Shown piece by piece: positions 55,318 to 63,944 of a stretch of DNA of 64,000 nucleotides (position 1 is the stretch's first letter; each line of letters opens with the position of its first letter). The translations under genes and the position numbers were made by a program. Source of the stretch: Bacteroidota bacterium (GTDB taxonomy: Bacteria; Bacteroidota; Bacteroidia; Chitinophagales; Chitinophagaceae); contig JAFDXI010000119.1 of assembly GCA_018268035.1 (NCBI GenBank), forward strand, positions 100,715 through 164,714, written 5' to 3'. Under the pieces are notes generated by a model that was not told the origin of the DNA, ran no database searches, and was given only the letters and a program-made list of their open reading frames with translations.

Positions 55318-57006
55318 ATGACAGCAGATAATTTATTCATAGCAAAACAGTTTTCATTGTTATCAAAACTGATGGATATCCATGGTGAAAATAGTTTTAG
55401 GGCTAAAGCATATTCATCCACTGCATTTACTATTAAAAGTTTACCACAACAACTTTCAGATATACCTCGTGAGAAATTATCTGCCATCAAAGGCATTGGA
55501 GATTCTGCAGCGGGTAAGATCGTAGAAATATTGGAGCGTGGAGAAATGCCAGTATTGACTGAGCTCATTGCTAAAACACCTTTAGGCATTATGCAAATGC
55601 TCAGTATAAAAGGTATCGGCCCGAAAAAAATTACGGTTATCTGGAAAGAAATGGGTATTGAAGATGTTGGGGAATTATTGTATGCCTGTAATGAAAACAG
55701 GTTGACTTTATATAAAGGTTTTGGTGAAAAAACACAGAAAAGTATCCGGGAAGCTATTGAGTTTTTCCTGAACAATATTGGTAATTATTTATATGCTCAA
55801 GTGGAGACATTTGCTACAAACCTGGATGAAAGAATCAAAGAACATTTTTCAGAATATTCATTTTATCAAACCGGAGACTTTCACCGTCAATTGGAAATTA
55901 TAGATAAATTGGAATGGGTAACCGATGTACCGGAAAAAGAATTACAGGATTATTTGCATCAACACAAATTTGTTACTGAAAAGATTGATGCGGGCGAGTC
56001 AGTGTATAAAGGAGAAGAAGAAAATATATTGTTGAAATTTTATCACACCTCAACAGAAAAACTTTTCTTTCAATTATTTTCAACTTCATGCAGTGATGAT
56101 TTTCTTTCCGAATGGAAAAACAGGAGTTTATTTAGATACAGGGAAATTTTTGATAGTGAAGAAGAGATTTTTACACAGGCAGGTATGTCTTTTATCCCGG
56201 CTTTCCTGCGGGAAAAAACATCTGTCATTGACGCCGCATTGCAAAATGATTTGCCAGATATTATTCAAACAAAAGATATTACAGCAATCATTCACAGTCA
56301 TTCAAACTGGAGTGATGGTGTGAATACAATAAATGAAATGGCAGATGCCGCAATCAGCAAAGGGTTTCAATATCTCGTACTCAGCGACCATTCCAAATCT
56401 GCTTTTTATGCCAATGGTCTTTCTGTGGAAAGAATAAAAGCACAGCATGCAGAAATTGATGAGCTAAATGAAAAACTGAAACCATTTAAAATTTTCAAAA
56501 GCATTGAAAGTGATATTTTGAATGATGGGAGCCTTGATTATTCTGATGAAGTGTTAAACAGTTTTGATATTGTTATTGCATCTGTTCATTCTAATTTAAA
56601 AATGACCGAAGAAAAAGCAATGATGCGTTTGCTGAATGCAGTAAAAAATCCATACACTTCTATATTGGGACACTGTACCGGAAGATTGTTGTTGAGCCGT
56701 GCCGGCTATCCTGTTGATCATAAAAAATTGATTGATGCATGTGCAGAAAATAATGTTGTGATTGAATTAAATGCACATCCCAGAAGACTTGATATTGACT
56801 GGAGGTTTATTTCTTATTGCATTGAAAAAGATGTATTCATTTCCATTGATCCTGATGCACATGCTGTTGAAGGTTTCAATGATATCAGGTATGGTGTTTT
56901 GGCTGCGCAAAAAGCAGGCATGACAGTAAACCAAAATCTCAGTAGTTTTTCCCTGCAGGCATTTGAAGCCTTCCTGTCAGTACAAAGGGCAAAGAGAAAG
57001 TTTTGA
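55318..57006 (+). CDS. PolX-family protein with intact PHP domain and degenerate polymerase site
   Basis: This is a 562-residue protein with the usual bacterial PolX order. An HhH/8-kDa DNA-binding region (about residues 1-160) has two helix-hairpin-helix motifs (IKGIGDSAAGKIVEIL, IKGIGPKKITVIW). The nucleotidyltransferase palm (about 165-310) reads TGDFHRQLEIIDKLEW at 185-200 where family members have GSxRRxxExxxDxD, and the third acidic strand reads ILLKFYHT near 240 instead of VDxR, so the metal-binding Asp set is lost. The C-terminal PHP phosphoesterase (about 320-562) keeps its metal ligands: IIHSHSNWSDG (His326, His328), LSDHS, ESDIL, SVHS, LGHCTG, NAHPRR and DPDAH. It is probably a DNA repair nuclease without polymerase activity. 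Confidence 0.87.
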   Translation: MTADNLFIAKQFSLLSKLMDIHGENSFRAKAYSSTAFTIKSLPQQLSDIPREKLSAIKGIGDSAAGKIVEILERGEMPVLTELIAKTPLGIMQMLSIKGIGPKKITVIWKEMGIEDVGELLYACNENRLTLYKGFGEKTQKSIREAIEFFLNNIGNYLYAQVETFATNLDERIKEHFSEYSFYQTGDFHRQLEIIDKLEWVTDVPEKELQDYLHQHKFVTEKIDAGESVYKGEEENILLKFYHTSTEKLFFQLFSTSCSDDFLSEWKNRSLFRYREIFDSEEEIFTQAGMSFIPAFLREKTSVIDAALQNDLPDIIQTKDITAIIHSHSNWSDGVNTINEMADAAISKGFQYLVLSDHSKSAFYANGLSVERIKAQHAEIDELNEKLKPFKIFKSIESDILNDGSLDYSDEVLNSFDIVIASVHSNLKMTEEKAMMRLLNAVKNPYTSILGHCTGRLLLSRAGYPVDHKKLIDACAENNVVIELNAHPRRLDIDWRFISYCIEKDVFISIDPDAHAVEGFNDIRYGVLAAQKAGMTVNQNLSSFSLQAFEAFLSVQRAKRKF

Positions 57007-57147
57007 TATAAAATCATTGTTGTCCGGTTAAAATTATTTAAAATAGCTGAAACCCTTTGCCAGTAAGTGTTCTAAGTCCGACATAGGCGATGAGGTCTTG
57101 AAAAGCAAAGGGTTATTGTATTTAGTCGGACAACTATGATATAAAAT
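57005..57147. repeat. Nested inverted-repeat element with 10-bp direct repeats at its ends
   Basis: GATATAAAAT occurs at 57005-57014 and again at 57138-57147. Just inside, ATCATTGTTGTCCG (57013-57026) and CGGACAACTATGAT (57127-57140) are inverted copies with one mismatch. Inside that, AACCCTTTGC (57051-57060) and GCAAAGGGTT (57105-57114) are perfect inverted copies. It has no reading frame. The layout fits a small non-autonomous mobile element with target duplication or a structured RNA; it cannot be decided from one copy. Confidence 0.5.
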
Positions 57148-57373
57148 ATTTTTAGCAGTGTACAAATGGAATTTGCTTTATATTATTTCGACAATGCAAT
57201 AAGCGTTATTAAGCCCCTTATGTAAAATTTATTCTCAAAATTTATTTTGCAATGGCATTTCTTTTCAGTTGCACTAATTCGATTTGATGTATTGCCATAT
57301 TTCAAATTCATTGTCCATTTTAACTATGAATGGTGTTGGCAGAGTCTTTGCCGTATTTATATAAAGTCTTTTT
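57007..57373. other. 367-bp intergenic region between the PolX-family and hydrolase genes
   Basis: The first 140 bp hold the nested inverted-repeat element. The remaining 225 bp are AT-rich with no coding signal, clear terminator or convincing promoter element that I could find. Confidence 0.5.
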
Positions 57374-58285
57374 ATGCCTTATTTTAAAAGTTTTACCGGA
57401 GATGAAGACATTCAGATCTTTTATGAAGATTTAGGAAAAGGCGAAGCCATTGTCTTTATACATGGATGGCCATTAAGTCACGAGATGTGGGAATACCAGG
57501 TAACACCATTACGTGAGTTAGGTTACAGGTGTATTACTTATGACAGAAGAGGTTTTGGTAAATCGGAACAGTCGTTGGATACTTACAATTATGATGCATT
57601 GGCAGAAGACCTTAAAAATCTTTTGGATCATATAAATGTAGATAATGTTACCCTTATTGGTTTTTCAATGGGTGGTGGCGAGATAGTTCGTTATTGCAGT
57701 AAATACAATTGCGACAGAATAAATAAAATTATTTTAGTCAGTTCTGTTGTTCCATCCATGTTGCAAACTGATGACAACCCTGATGGCGTGCCGGCAAGCG
57801 CTTTTGAAGAATATGATAATCAGATTAGGGAAGACCGCCCTGGTTTCTTTTCAAATTTTTGCAAGCACTTTTATGGTGTTGGGTTTTTATCACATCCGGT
57901 AAGCGATGGAATTTTAAACTGGACCAACACAATGTTGTTTCCTGCATCACAAAAAGCTGTTTTGGATTGCATGTCATCATTTTCTCAAACTGATTTCAAA
58001 AAAGACATTTTGGCAATCAATGTTCCGGTTTTAATTATTCATGGTGATAACGATAGAACTGTACCTATCAAAGCAACAAGTGAACAGGCTGCAAAGATGA
58101 TAAAAGGTTCTGTATTTAAAATTTATCCTGAAGCACCACATGGTTTGTTTTTTACACATAAGGATATTTTAAACAGGGATATTGTAGCATTTATTATTTC
58201 AGGTGATGTAAACCAGGATGATATTATAGAAGGCGATGCAACCATTTTACCGAGTAATGAAGCATTCCCAGGTTTGGATGAATAG
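57374..58285 (+). CDS. Alpha/beta hydrolase, cofactor-free haloperoxidase-like
   Basis: This 303-residue alpha/beta hydrolase has the oxyanion HGWPLSHEMW, YDRRGFGKSEQ, the nucleophile elbow LIGFSMGGGEIVRY (Ser), the acid IIHGDNDRTVP (Asp) and the His in EAPHGLFFTHK, so the triad is complete. The sequence resembles non-heme chloroperoxidase/arylesterase enzymes. A 25-residue acidic tail (NQDDIIEGDATILPSNEA) extends past the usual end. It has no signal peptide, so it is probably cytoplasmic. The substrate is unknown. Confidence 0.9.
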   Translation: MPYFKSFTGDEDIQIFYEDLGKGEAIVFIHGWPLSHEMWEYQVTPLRELGYRCITYDRRGFGKSEQSLDTYNYDALAEDLKNLLDHINVDNVTLIGFSMGGGEIVRYCSKYNCDRINKIILVSSVVPSMLQTDDNPDGVPASAFEEYDNQIREDRPGFFSNFCKHFYGVGFLSHPVSDGILNWTNTMLFPASQKAVLDCMSSFSQTDFKKDILAINVPVLIIHGDNDRTVPIKATSEQAAKMIKGSVFKIYPEAPHGLFFTHKDILNRDIVAFIISGDVNQDDIIEGDATILPSNEAFPGLDE

Positions 58286-58363
58286 AAAGAATGCCTGACT
58301 AAAAAAAGCAGGTAAAAGATTGTAACAACAAGAACCGCAAGTAATAATTTTTTGTACTGCATT

Positions 58364-58389
58364 TACTCATCTCCTGAGTAGATTTTTTT
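58364..58389 (+). terminator. Weak intrinsic terminator after the hydrolase gene
   Basis: TACTCA and TGAGTA form a 6-bp stem around a 5-nt loop, followed two bases later by T7. Confidence 0.55.
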
Positions 58390-58514
58390 GATTAGTGGAA
58401 ATAAGATTAAAAAAATTTTGCAGTCACTTTAATGAATGATAATGCTGATATTCATATCTGTGTATTGTTATTCAATACTCCAGTGAATTCTTTAAAGAAA
58501 AAATATTTTCCTAT

Positions 58515-59360
58515 TCATTTTTCATTATGATATTCTATTAATCCATCCATTGGTTGCTTTAAAATTATACCTGTTTCCATTTCATAACTGTGGCATAGGT
58601 TTTTTATTACATCTTTGAAACCATAAGCAATGCCACCGGTGAAATGAATGGGGTAGAGCCAGCTTTCTGAATATTTTCTCAGATGAGTAAAGAAAAAATC
58701 ATTTAAGCCATCTTCAATAATATTTTCAATCATAAAGTGCCCACGGTTTTCGGCAAGAAAAATAGCGAATGAAGCGAGGTAGCGGTTGGGCTGTGGTTTA
58801 AGATACACGTTCATGATTATTTCATCAGCATTAGTATTATATTTTGTATTGAAAGCATACATCAGTTCTTCATCAAATGTGTTGTATAAAAAATACTGGA
58901 TTACTTTCCTGCCCAGGTAAGCGCCACTGCCTTCATCACCGAGTACATATCCAAGACCAGGACTGTTTTTCATTATTTTCCTTCCATTATAAAAACATGA
59001 ATTGGAGCCGGTGCCTAAAATACAGCATATACCTTTTGAATGTTTACACAATGCTCTTGAAGCACCAAGCAAATCCGTTTGCACTTCTGTTGATGCACCT
59101 TGAAAGGTTTTTTTTAATATATCATGGATAACTTTTTTGTTCTTATTGTCTTTTAAACCAGTGCCATAAAAATAGATTTCATCAACATCGAAAGATTTTA
59201 TTTTAGGTACTAACTCTTTTTGTAACAGGGCGGATATTTGTTCTGAATTAAAAAAATACGGACTGATGCCTGTTGTCAAAATTTTCTTCTTTTTCCCATT
59301 ATGCAATAGGCACCATTCACATTTGGTGGAGCCACTGTCTGCTATTAAAACTGTTGCCAT
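58515..59360 (-). CDS. BadF/BadG-type ATPase, N-acetylglucosamine kinase-like
   Basis: This 281-residue ASKHA-fold protein probably phosphorylates an amino sugar, by analogy with N-acetylglucosamine kinases. The phosphate-1 loop is LIADSGSTKCEWCLL, phosphate-2 is CCILGTGSNSCFYNG, and GLGYVLGDEGSGAYLGRK is the hallmark of the BadF/NagK group. No iron-sulfur cysteines of the activator-type ATPases are seen, which favours a sugar kinase. The gene is divergent from the S41 protease. It may take part in peptidoglycan or chitin sugar recovery; this is inference. Confidence 0.88.
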   Translation of the reverse strand: MATVLIADSGSTKCEWCLLHNGKKKKILTTGISPYFFNSEQISALLQKELVPKIKSFDVDEIYFYGTGLKDNKNKKVIHDILKKTFQGASTEVQTDLLGASRALCKHSKGICCILGTGSNSCFYNGRKIMKNSPGLGYVLGDEGSGAYLGRKVIQYFLYNTFDEELMYAFNTKYNTNADEIIMNVYLKPQPNRYLASFAIFLAENRGHFMIENIIEDGLNDFFFTHLRKYSESWLYPIHFTGGIAYGFKDVIKNLCHSYEMETGIILKQPMDGLIEYHNEK

Positions 59361-59439
59361 TTATTAAGTTTAAATAAACAATTAGAAGTTATTACTGATA
59401 TTCGTGTTTTTGAGCATCAAGATACAAAGAGAAAATTTT

Positions 59440-61029
59440 ATGGTCAGTAAAAAAATTCAGGTATGGCTGCCGCTTTTATTTGCAATCGTTATGGCAGTGG
59501 GAATGATTATTGGTTATCAGCTCAGGGCGAAGACTACCGGTGGTGATTCTTTTTTACATATAAATAATACTTCGCCCCTTCAGGAAGCAGTTGATCTTAT
59601 TAAAAGTAAATATGTTGACAATGTTGACATGGATAGTCTTGAAGGGCCTGCTATCAATGGTCTGCTTGATCATCTTGACCCACACTCAATTTACATTCCG
59701 GTTGATGAACTGCAGGGAGTGAATGAAGACCTCCAGGGAAATTTTCAGGGGATAGGTGTAGAATTTCAGATAATAAAGGACACAGTGAATGTAATGAATG
59801 TCATTCCTGATGGCCCATCATTTAAAGCAGGTGTTCAGATAGGGGATAAGATTATTGCAGTGGATGATTCTATCAATTTAACCGGCAAAACTGTTACAAC
59901 TGATATTGTGCGCGACAGGCTCCGTGGAAAGGGTGGTTCAAAAGTGTTGGTTTCTGTTTTGAGAGGCAGTAACATTCAAAAAATAAATATCACGCGGGGT
60001 ATAATCCCTTTAAACTCTCTGGATGCTGCTTATATGATTGACAGCACGACAGGTTATATTAAACTCAACAAGTTTGCTGAAACCACTTACCAGGAGTTTA
60101 TGGCAGCTATGGAAAAATTGCAAAAGCATAACATGAAGCAGCTTGTGCTTGACCTTCGTGATAATGGTGGTGGCATCATGCAACAGGCAGTATATATCGC
60201 TGATGAATTTTTAAATGATGATAAACTCATTGTTTATACCCAGGGCGTACATTCACAAAGACAGGAATATCGTTGCAGTAAAGATGGTGTATTTGAAACA
60301 GGAAAATTAGTTGTACTGGTTGATGAAACAACTGCTTCGGCCAGCGAAATATTAGCAGGCGCATTACAGGATTGGGACAGGGCCACCATCATTGGCAGGA
60401 GAACCTTTGGTAAAGGGCTCGTACAGCAACAATTTAATTTATCTGATGGTTCAGCGCTGCGATTGACAATTGCGAGGTATTATACACCTCTTGGAAGAAA
60501 CATTCAAAAACCTTACGACAAAGGCCGTGAACAATATGATGATGAACTGATGAACCGATACCATGATGGTGAACTGGTGACCAGTGATTCTTCTAAACAT
60601 ACAGGGAAAGCTTATAAAACGCCGGCCGGGCATTTAGTTTATGGCGGCGGTGGTATTACTCCTGATGTTTTTGTACCTTTTGATACAAGCTCACAACCAA
60701 AATCTGTAATAGAACTTTTTGCCAGGGGTACTGTCAGAAACTTTGTTTACAATTATTATATAGCAAACAGGAGCCAGTTACAACAATATAAAACACCGAA
60801 ACAATTACACAATAATTTTCATCTTGGTAATAATGAATGGAATGAATTGAAAAATTTTGCTGTAAGAGATTCAATCAAAGTAGCTGACATCAATGATTCT
60901 TCAAAAGATTTTGTTTTGCGCCAGATGGAAAATCTTTTAGCGAGACAGATGTGGCGCAGTGAAGGTTATTTTGAACTAAGCAATACTGATGACCCGATGA
61001 TTAAAAAAGCATTAGATGTGTTGAGGTAA
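59440..61029 (+). CDS. S41-family C-terminal processing protease
   Basis: This is a 529-residue periplasmic serine protease of the CtpA type. An N-terminal membrane anchor or uncleaved signal (WLPLLFAIVMAVGMIIGYQL) is followed by a helical segment, a PDZ domain (about residues 80-175, GIGVEFQIIKDTVNV, AGVQIGDKIIAVDD), and the catalytic core with LDLRDNGGGIMQQAV, ETTASASEILAGAL (Ser) and GRRTFGKGLVQQQF (Lys), the Ser-Lys dyad. The C-terminal region is about 150 residues. The ATG at 59440 (MVSKKIQVW), preceded by AAAGAG, is chosen over a GTG 12 codons upstream. It trims periplasmic or outer membrane proteins. Confidence 0.92.
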   Translation: MVSKKIQVWLPLLFAIVMAVGMIIGYQLRAKTTGGDSFLHINNTSPLQEAVDLIKSKYVDNVDMDSLEGPAINGLLDHLDPHSIYIPVDELQGVNEDLQGNFQGIGVEFQIIKDTVNVMNVIPDGPSFKAGVQIGDKIIAVDDSINLTGKTVTTDIVRDRLRGKGGSKVLVSVLRGSNIQKINITRGIIPLNSLDAAYMIDSTTGYIKLNKFAETTYQEFMAAMEKLQKHNMKQLVLDLRDNGGGIMQQAVYIADEFLNDDKLIVYTQGVHSQRQEYRCSKDGVFETGKLVVLVDETTASASEILAGALQDWDRATIIGRRTFGKGLVQQQFNLSDGSALRLTIARYYTPLGRNIQKPYDKGREQYDDELMNRYHDGELVTSDSSKHTGKAYKTPAGHLVYGGGGITPDVFVPFDTSSQPKSVIELFARGTVRNFVYNYYIANRSQLQQYKTPKQLHNNFHLGNNEWNELKNFAVRDSIKVADINDSSKDFVLRQMENLLARQMWRSEGYFELSNTDDPMIKKALDVLR

Positions 61030-61155
61030 TATTTTAAGTAACCTGTATGACAGGCCTTCAACAATTTTATTTATTAATCTTCAGTGTGAGGTTGCTGTTT
61101 TGTTTCACATTGTAAATGGATTTTTGCTTCAAGAAATGAACCATAATTAAATTAA

Positions 61156-61163
61156 TATTTTTG
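61156..61163 (+). promoter_or_regulatory. Putative -7 element for the type III PKS operon
   Basis: TATTTTTG matches TAnnTTTG, 33 nt before the TTG start at 61197. No -33 element at good spacing. Confidence 0.33.
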
Positions 61164-61196
61164 AAAGATGTTTCCATCCTTTAATCTGTAATTTAC

Positions 61197-62060
61197 TTGA
61201 TACAAAGGTCAACCATACAATTGCTGCGCTTTCCATTTTCATTTTTTTTAATGCCTGTTTTTTGGTTTGCACTTTCATTAATTCAAGAAATAAATATTGC
61301 AAATACTGTAATGATTTTTTTTATTATCCATATCCTTGTTTACCCTTCCAGCAATGGGTATAATAGTTTTATGGACAGGGACAGTTCAAGTATCGGTGGA
61401 GTGGAAAAACCTTTGCCACCGACCAATCAGTTGTTTGTGTTTACAGTGATTATGGATGTGATGGCTGTTGCGTTGTCGCTTTTAATTTCACCTGTTACGG
61501 CACTGTGCATTTTCATTTATATTCTGTTTTCAAGGTTGTACAGTTATAGAAAAATAAGGTTAAAACAATTTCCAATTGTTGGTTATCTTGTTGTGATACT
61601 CAACCAGGGTGGCCTTATTTTTTATACTGTATATAATGCAGCAAACATTGATGTAAATTATACAACACCTGTGTTGGGAGTTGTTTGTGCAGTGTTTTTA
61701 ATAGGCGGATTTTATCCACTCACACAAGTTTATCAACATAAAGAAGATGCAGCAGACAGCGTAAAAACTATCAGCATGATGTTAGGAAAAAAAGGAACAT
61801 TTATTTTTTGCGGGATGGTAAATACCATTGCATTTTTGATGTTGTATTTTTATTTTTTATCAAATGGAAAATTGTTGTTGTTTAATGTGTTGGCCGTTTG
61901 TTTTCTTCCGGTAATAGTCTATTTCTCAGTATGGTTTTATCAGGTTAAAAGAAATGAAAATAATGCGGATTTTAAACACACAATGCAGATGAATAAAATT
62001 GCTGCGATATGTACTAATCTTGCATTTATAACAATACTAATTTTGAATCATATTGGCTGA
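61197..62060 (+). CDS. UbiA-type prenyltransferase of a type III PKS cluster
   Basis: This is a 287-residue integral membrane protein with about eight helices. Asp-rich motif 1 is NGYNSFMDRDSSSIGG (NxxxDRD), and the second acidic motif is QHKEDAADSVKTIS in a cytoplasmic loop. The start is TTG at 61197; no in-frame ATG gives a full first helix. It overlaps the polyketide synthase gene by 8 bp, so it probably prenylates the phenolic product of that enzyme. It is distinct from the UbiA family member at 41575, which has longer motifs and a different neighbourhood. Confidence 0.86.
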   Translation: MIQRSTIQLLRFPFSFFLMPVFWFALSLIQEINIANTVMIFFIIHILVYPSSNGYNSFMDRDSSSIGGVEKPLPPTNQLFVFTVIMDVMAVALSLLISPVTALCIFIYILFSRLYSYRKIRLKQFPIVGYLVVILNQGGLIFYTVYNAANIDVNYTTPVLGVVCAVFLIGGFYPLTQVYQHKEDAADSVKTISMMLGKKGTFIFCGMVNTIAFLMLYFYFLSNGKLLLFNVLAVCFLPVIVYFSVWFYQVKRNENNADFKHTMQMNKIAAICTNLAFITILILNHIG

Positions 62061-63144
62061 AATTATTTCGATAGGAAGAGCGTTGCCTGCACATAGCCTT
62101 AACCAGCGTGACATCATTCCGTTCATGCAGAAATTGTATGGCCTCGATGCGAGGGAATCCCGTAAGCTGGCATTTATGTACAGGCTTAGTGATATTGAAA
62201 CAAGATATACTGTAATTGATGATTATACGCAACCTGATGAGCAATACTGGGATTTTATTCCATCAAATAAAGATATGCGTTCGCCCAACCTTGATGAGCG
62301 AATGAGTATTTATAACCGCGAAGCTTTGCCTTTATCAATCAGCGCTATCGAGGATTGCCTTAATGAAAAAATTTCAGCAAATGATATTACACACCTCATT
62401 ACTGTAAGTTGTACCGGTATGAGTGCGCCAGGTTTGGATTTGCAGATTGCAGAAAAAATGGAAATGAAACCTGAAGTGTTTAGGACTTCTGTCAATTTTA
62501 TGGGATGTTACGGTGCGGTGCATGCTTTAAAACTTGCTAAATTAATTTGTGATAGCACACCTGATTCAAATGTTTTGATTGTAGCAACAGAATTTTGTTC
62601 CATCCATTTTCAAAATGAATACACTGAGGATAATGTGGCTGGTAACCTGTTGTTTTCTGATGGCAGTGCTGCTGTTTTGGTTTCTAATTTTTTACAGTCT
62701 GAGAAGAAACTGGAGCTGTCAGATTTTTATTCAAAAATTGCATTTCAGGGTAAAAAAGATATGGCATGGGAGCTTAGCCATCGTGGTTTTCTGATAACGT
62801 TGAGCAGTTATATCCCTGAATTAATTGAACAGGATATTGCTAAACTGGTCGAAGAAGCAACACAGCATTCAGGCTTGTCATTAAATGATATTTCATATTG
62901 GTGTATTCATCCGGGAGGTAAAAAAATTTTGCAGGCTGTACAAACAAAACTTGGGTTAGGCGACGATGATATGCGGTTTTCAAGAAATATCCTTAGCCAT
63001 TATGGTAATATGTCATCACCAACTGTTTTGTTTGTACTGAAAGAAATTTTAGATAATATAGACAAAGAACAACCGGCCAATGTTTTTGGAGCTGCATTTG
63101 GCCCGGGTCTCACTATGGAAACATTTTTATGCAAAAAACGATAG
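62053..63144 (+). CDS. Type III polyketide synthase (chalcone synthase-like)
   Basis: This 363-residue homodimeric ketosynthase makes a phenolic or pyrone polyketide from malonyl-CoA and an acyl starter. The catalytic triad is intact: Cys152 in NFMGCYGAVHAL, His286 in WCIHPGGKKIL and Asn319 in SHYGNMSSPTVLFVL. The GAAFGPGLTMETF end segment is conserved. The start codon is TTG at 62053 and the start MAEIISIGRALP matches the family, so the rare start is probably real. It lies between a UbiA gene and a methyltransferase with overlapping ends. Related Bacteroidota clusters make alkylresorcinol-type lipids; the product here is inferred. Confidence 0.94.
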   Translation: MAEIISIGRALPAHSLNQRDIIPFMQKLYGLDARESRKLAFMYRLSDIETRYTVIDDYTQPDEQYWDFIPSNKDMRSPNLDERMSIYNREALPLSISAIEDCLNEKISANDITHLITVSCTGMSAPGLDLQIAEKMEMKPEVFRTSVNFMGCYGAVHALKLAKLICDSTPDSNVLIVATEFCSIHFQNEYTEDNVAGNLLFSDGSAAVLVSNFLQSEKKLELSDFYSKIAFQGKKDMAWELSHRGFLITLSSYIPELIEQDIAKLVEEATQHSGLSLNDISYWCIHPGGKKILQAVQTKLGLGDDDMRFSRNILSHYGNMSSPTVLFVLKEILDNIDKEQPANVFGAAFGPGLTMETFLCKKR

Positions 63145-63842
63145 ACCTACAACATCGTTCTAATCAAAAAGAATTACTGGATGGTGATGATATCCCTTTT
63201 GATGATATCATACAAAATATGCGGGAGTTGAATATCATCAATCAATGGCTGGGCGGTCATGACATCACTTTAAATGGTTTCAAAAAATTATTGGGAAAAA
63301 GAAAGATGGTTCATGTTTGCGAAATTGGTTGTGGTGATGGCAATAATTTATTACAGATATTCCGATGGTGTAAAAAAAATAATATTGGTTTTAGTTGTAC
63401 AGGGATTGATATAAAAGCTGAATGTATTGAAGCTGCAAAAAATAATTGTGCCGTTGAAAATGCTGAATGGATTGAGCAGGATTATAAAAATGTTTTTTTT
63501 GAAACAAAACCAGATATAATTTTTTCCAGTTTGTTTTGCCATCACTTCTCAGAAAATGAATTAGTGAAACAATTGCAGTGGATGAAAATAAGATCGAATC
63601 TTGGGTTTTTTATTAATGATTTGCAGCGCAATTTTTTGGCATATCATTCCATCAAAATCATCACACGTATTTTTTCTTCATCTTATCTTGTAAAAAATGA
63701 TGCACCATTGAGTGTGGCCCGTGGATTCCATAAAAATGAATGGGAAGGATTATTTAAACAAGCATGCATAGATAATTATTCTATTGAATGGAAATGGGCA
63801 TTCAGGTATTTGATAGTGAGCAGCAACAATTGCATTGAATAA
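63129..63842 (+). CDS. Class I SAM-dependent methyltransferase of the PKS cluster
   Basis: This 237-residue methyltransferase has motif I VHVCEIGCGDGNNLLQIF, the acidic strand CTGIDIKAECIEAAK, and the post-motif DIIFSSLFCHHFSENEL. It overlaps the polyketide synthase gene by 16 bp, so it is translationally coupled and likely methylates a phenolic product of that enzyme. No flavin-dependent oxidoreductase follows within the window, although such clusters often include one; only a repeat and 150 bp remain before the window ends. Confidence 0.9.
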   Translation: MQKTIDLQHRSNQKELLDGDDIPFDDIIQNMRELNIINQWLGGHDITLNGFKKLLGKRKMVHVCEIGCGDGNNLLQIFRWCKKNNIGFSCTGIDIKAECIEAAKNNCAVENAEWIEQDYKNVFFETKPDIIFSSLFCHHFSENELVKQLQWMKIRSNLGFFINDLQRNFLAYHSIKIITRIFSSSYLVKNDAPLSVARGFHKNEWEGLFKQACIDNYSIEWKWAFRYLIVSSNNCIE

Positions 63843-63877
63843 TGTTTGAAAAAAGTTGTGCTGATGTTTGGTTTTTC

Positions 63878-63944
63878 CGTCATTTCGACGATAGGAGAAA
63901 TCTGTTCATAATGCACGTCGTCATTTCGACGATAGGAGAAATCT
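63878..63944. repeat. 26-bp direct repeat, two copies at 41-bp period
   Basis: Identical 26-bp copies lie at 63878-63903 and 63919-63944 and include GTCATTTCGACGATAGGAGA. Each has short inverted ends, CGTC with GACG. This type of sequence recurs in intergenic DNA of many Bacteroidota genomes in my recollection. It has no coding frame and lies past the methyltransferase stop. The role is unknown. Confidence 0.8.

Noticed and set aside
58123..58362. Minus-strand 79-codon frame starting MQYKKLLLAVLVVTIFYLLFL, a possible small membrane peptide
   Set aside because: Two thirds lie antisense to the alpha/beta hydrolase gene, it has no ribosome-binding site, and the hydrophobic start is what AT-rich sequence gives by chance.
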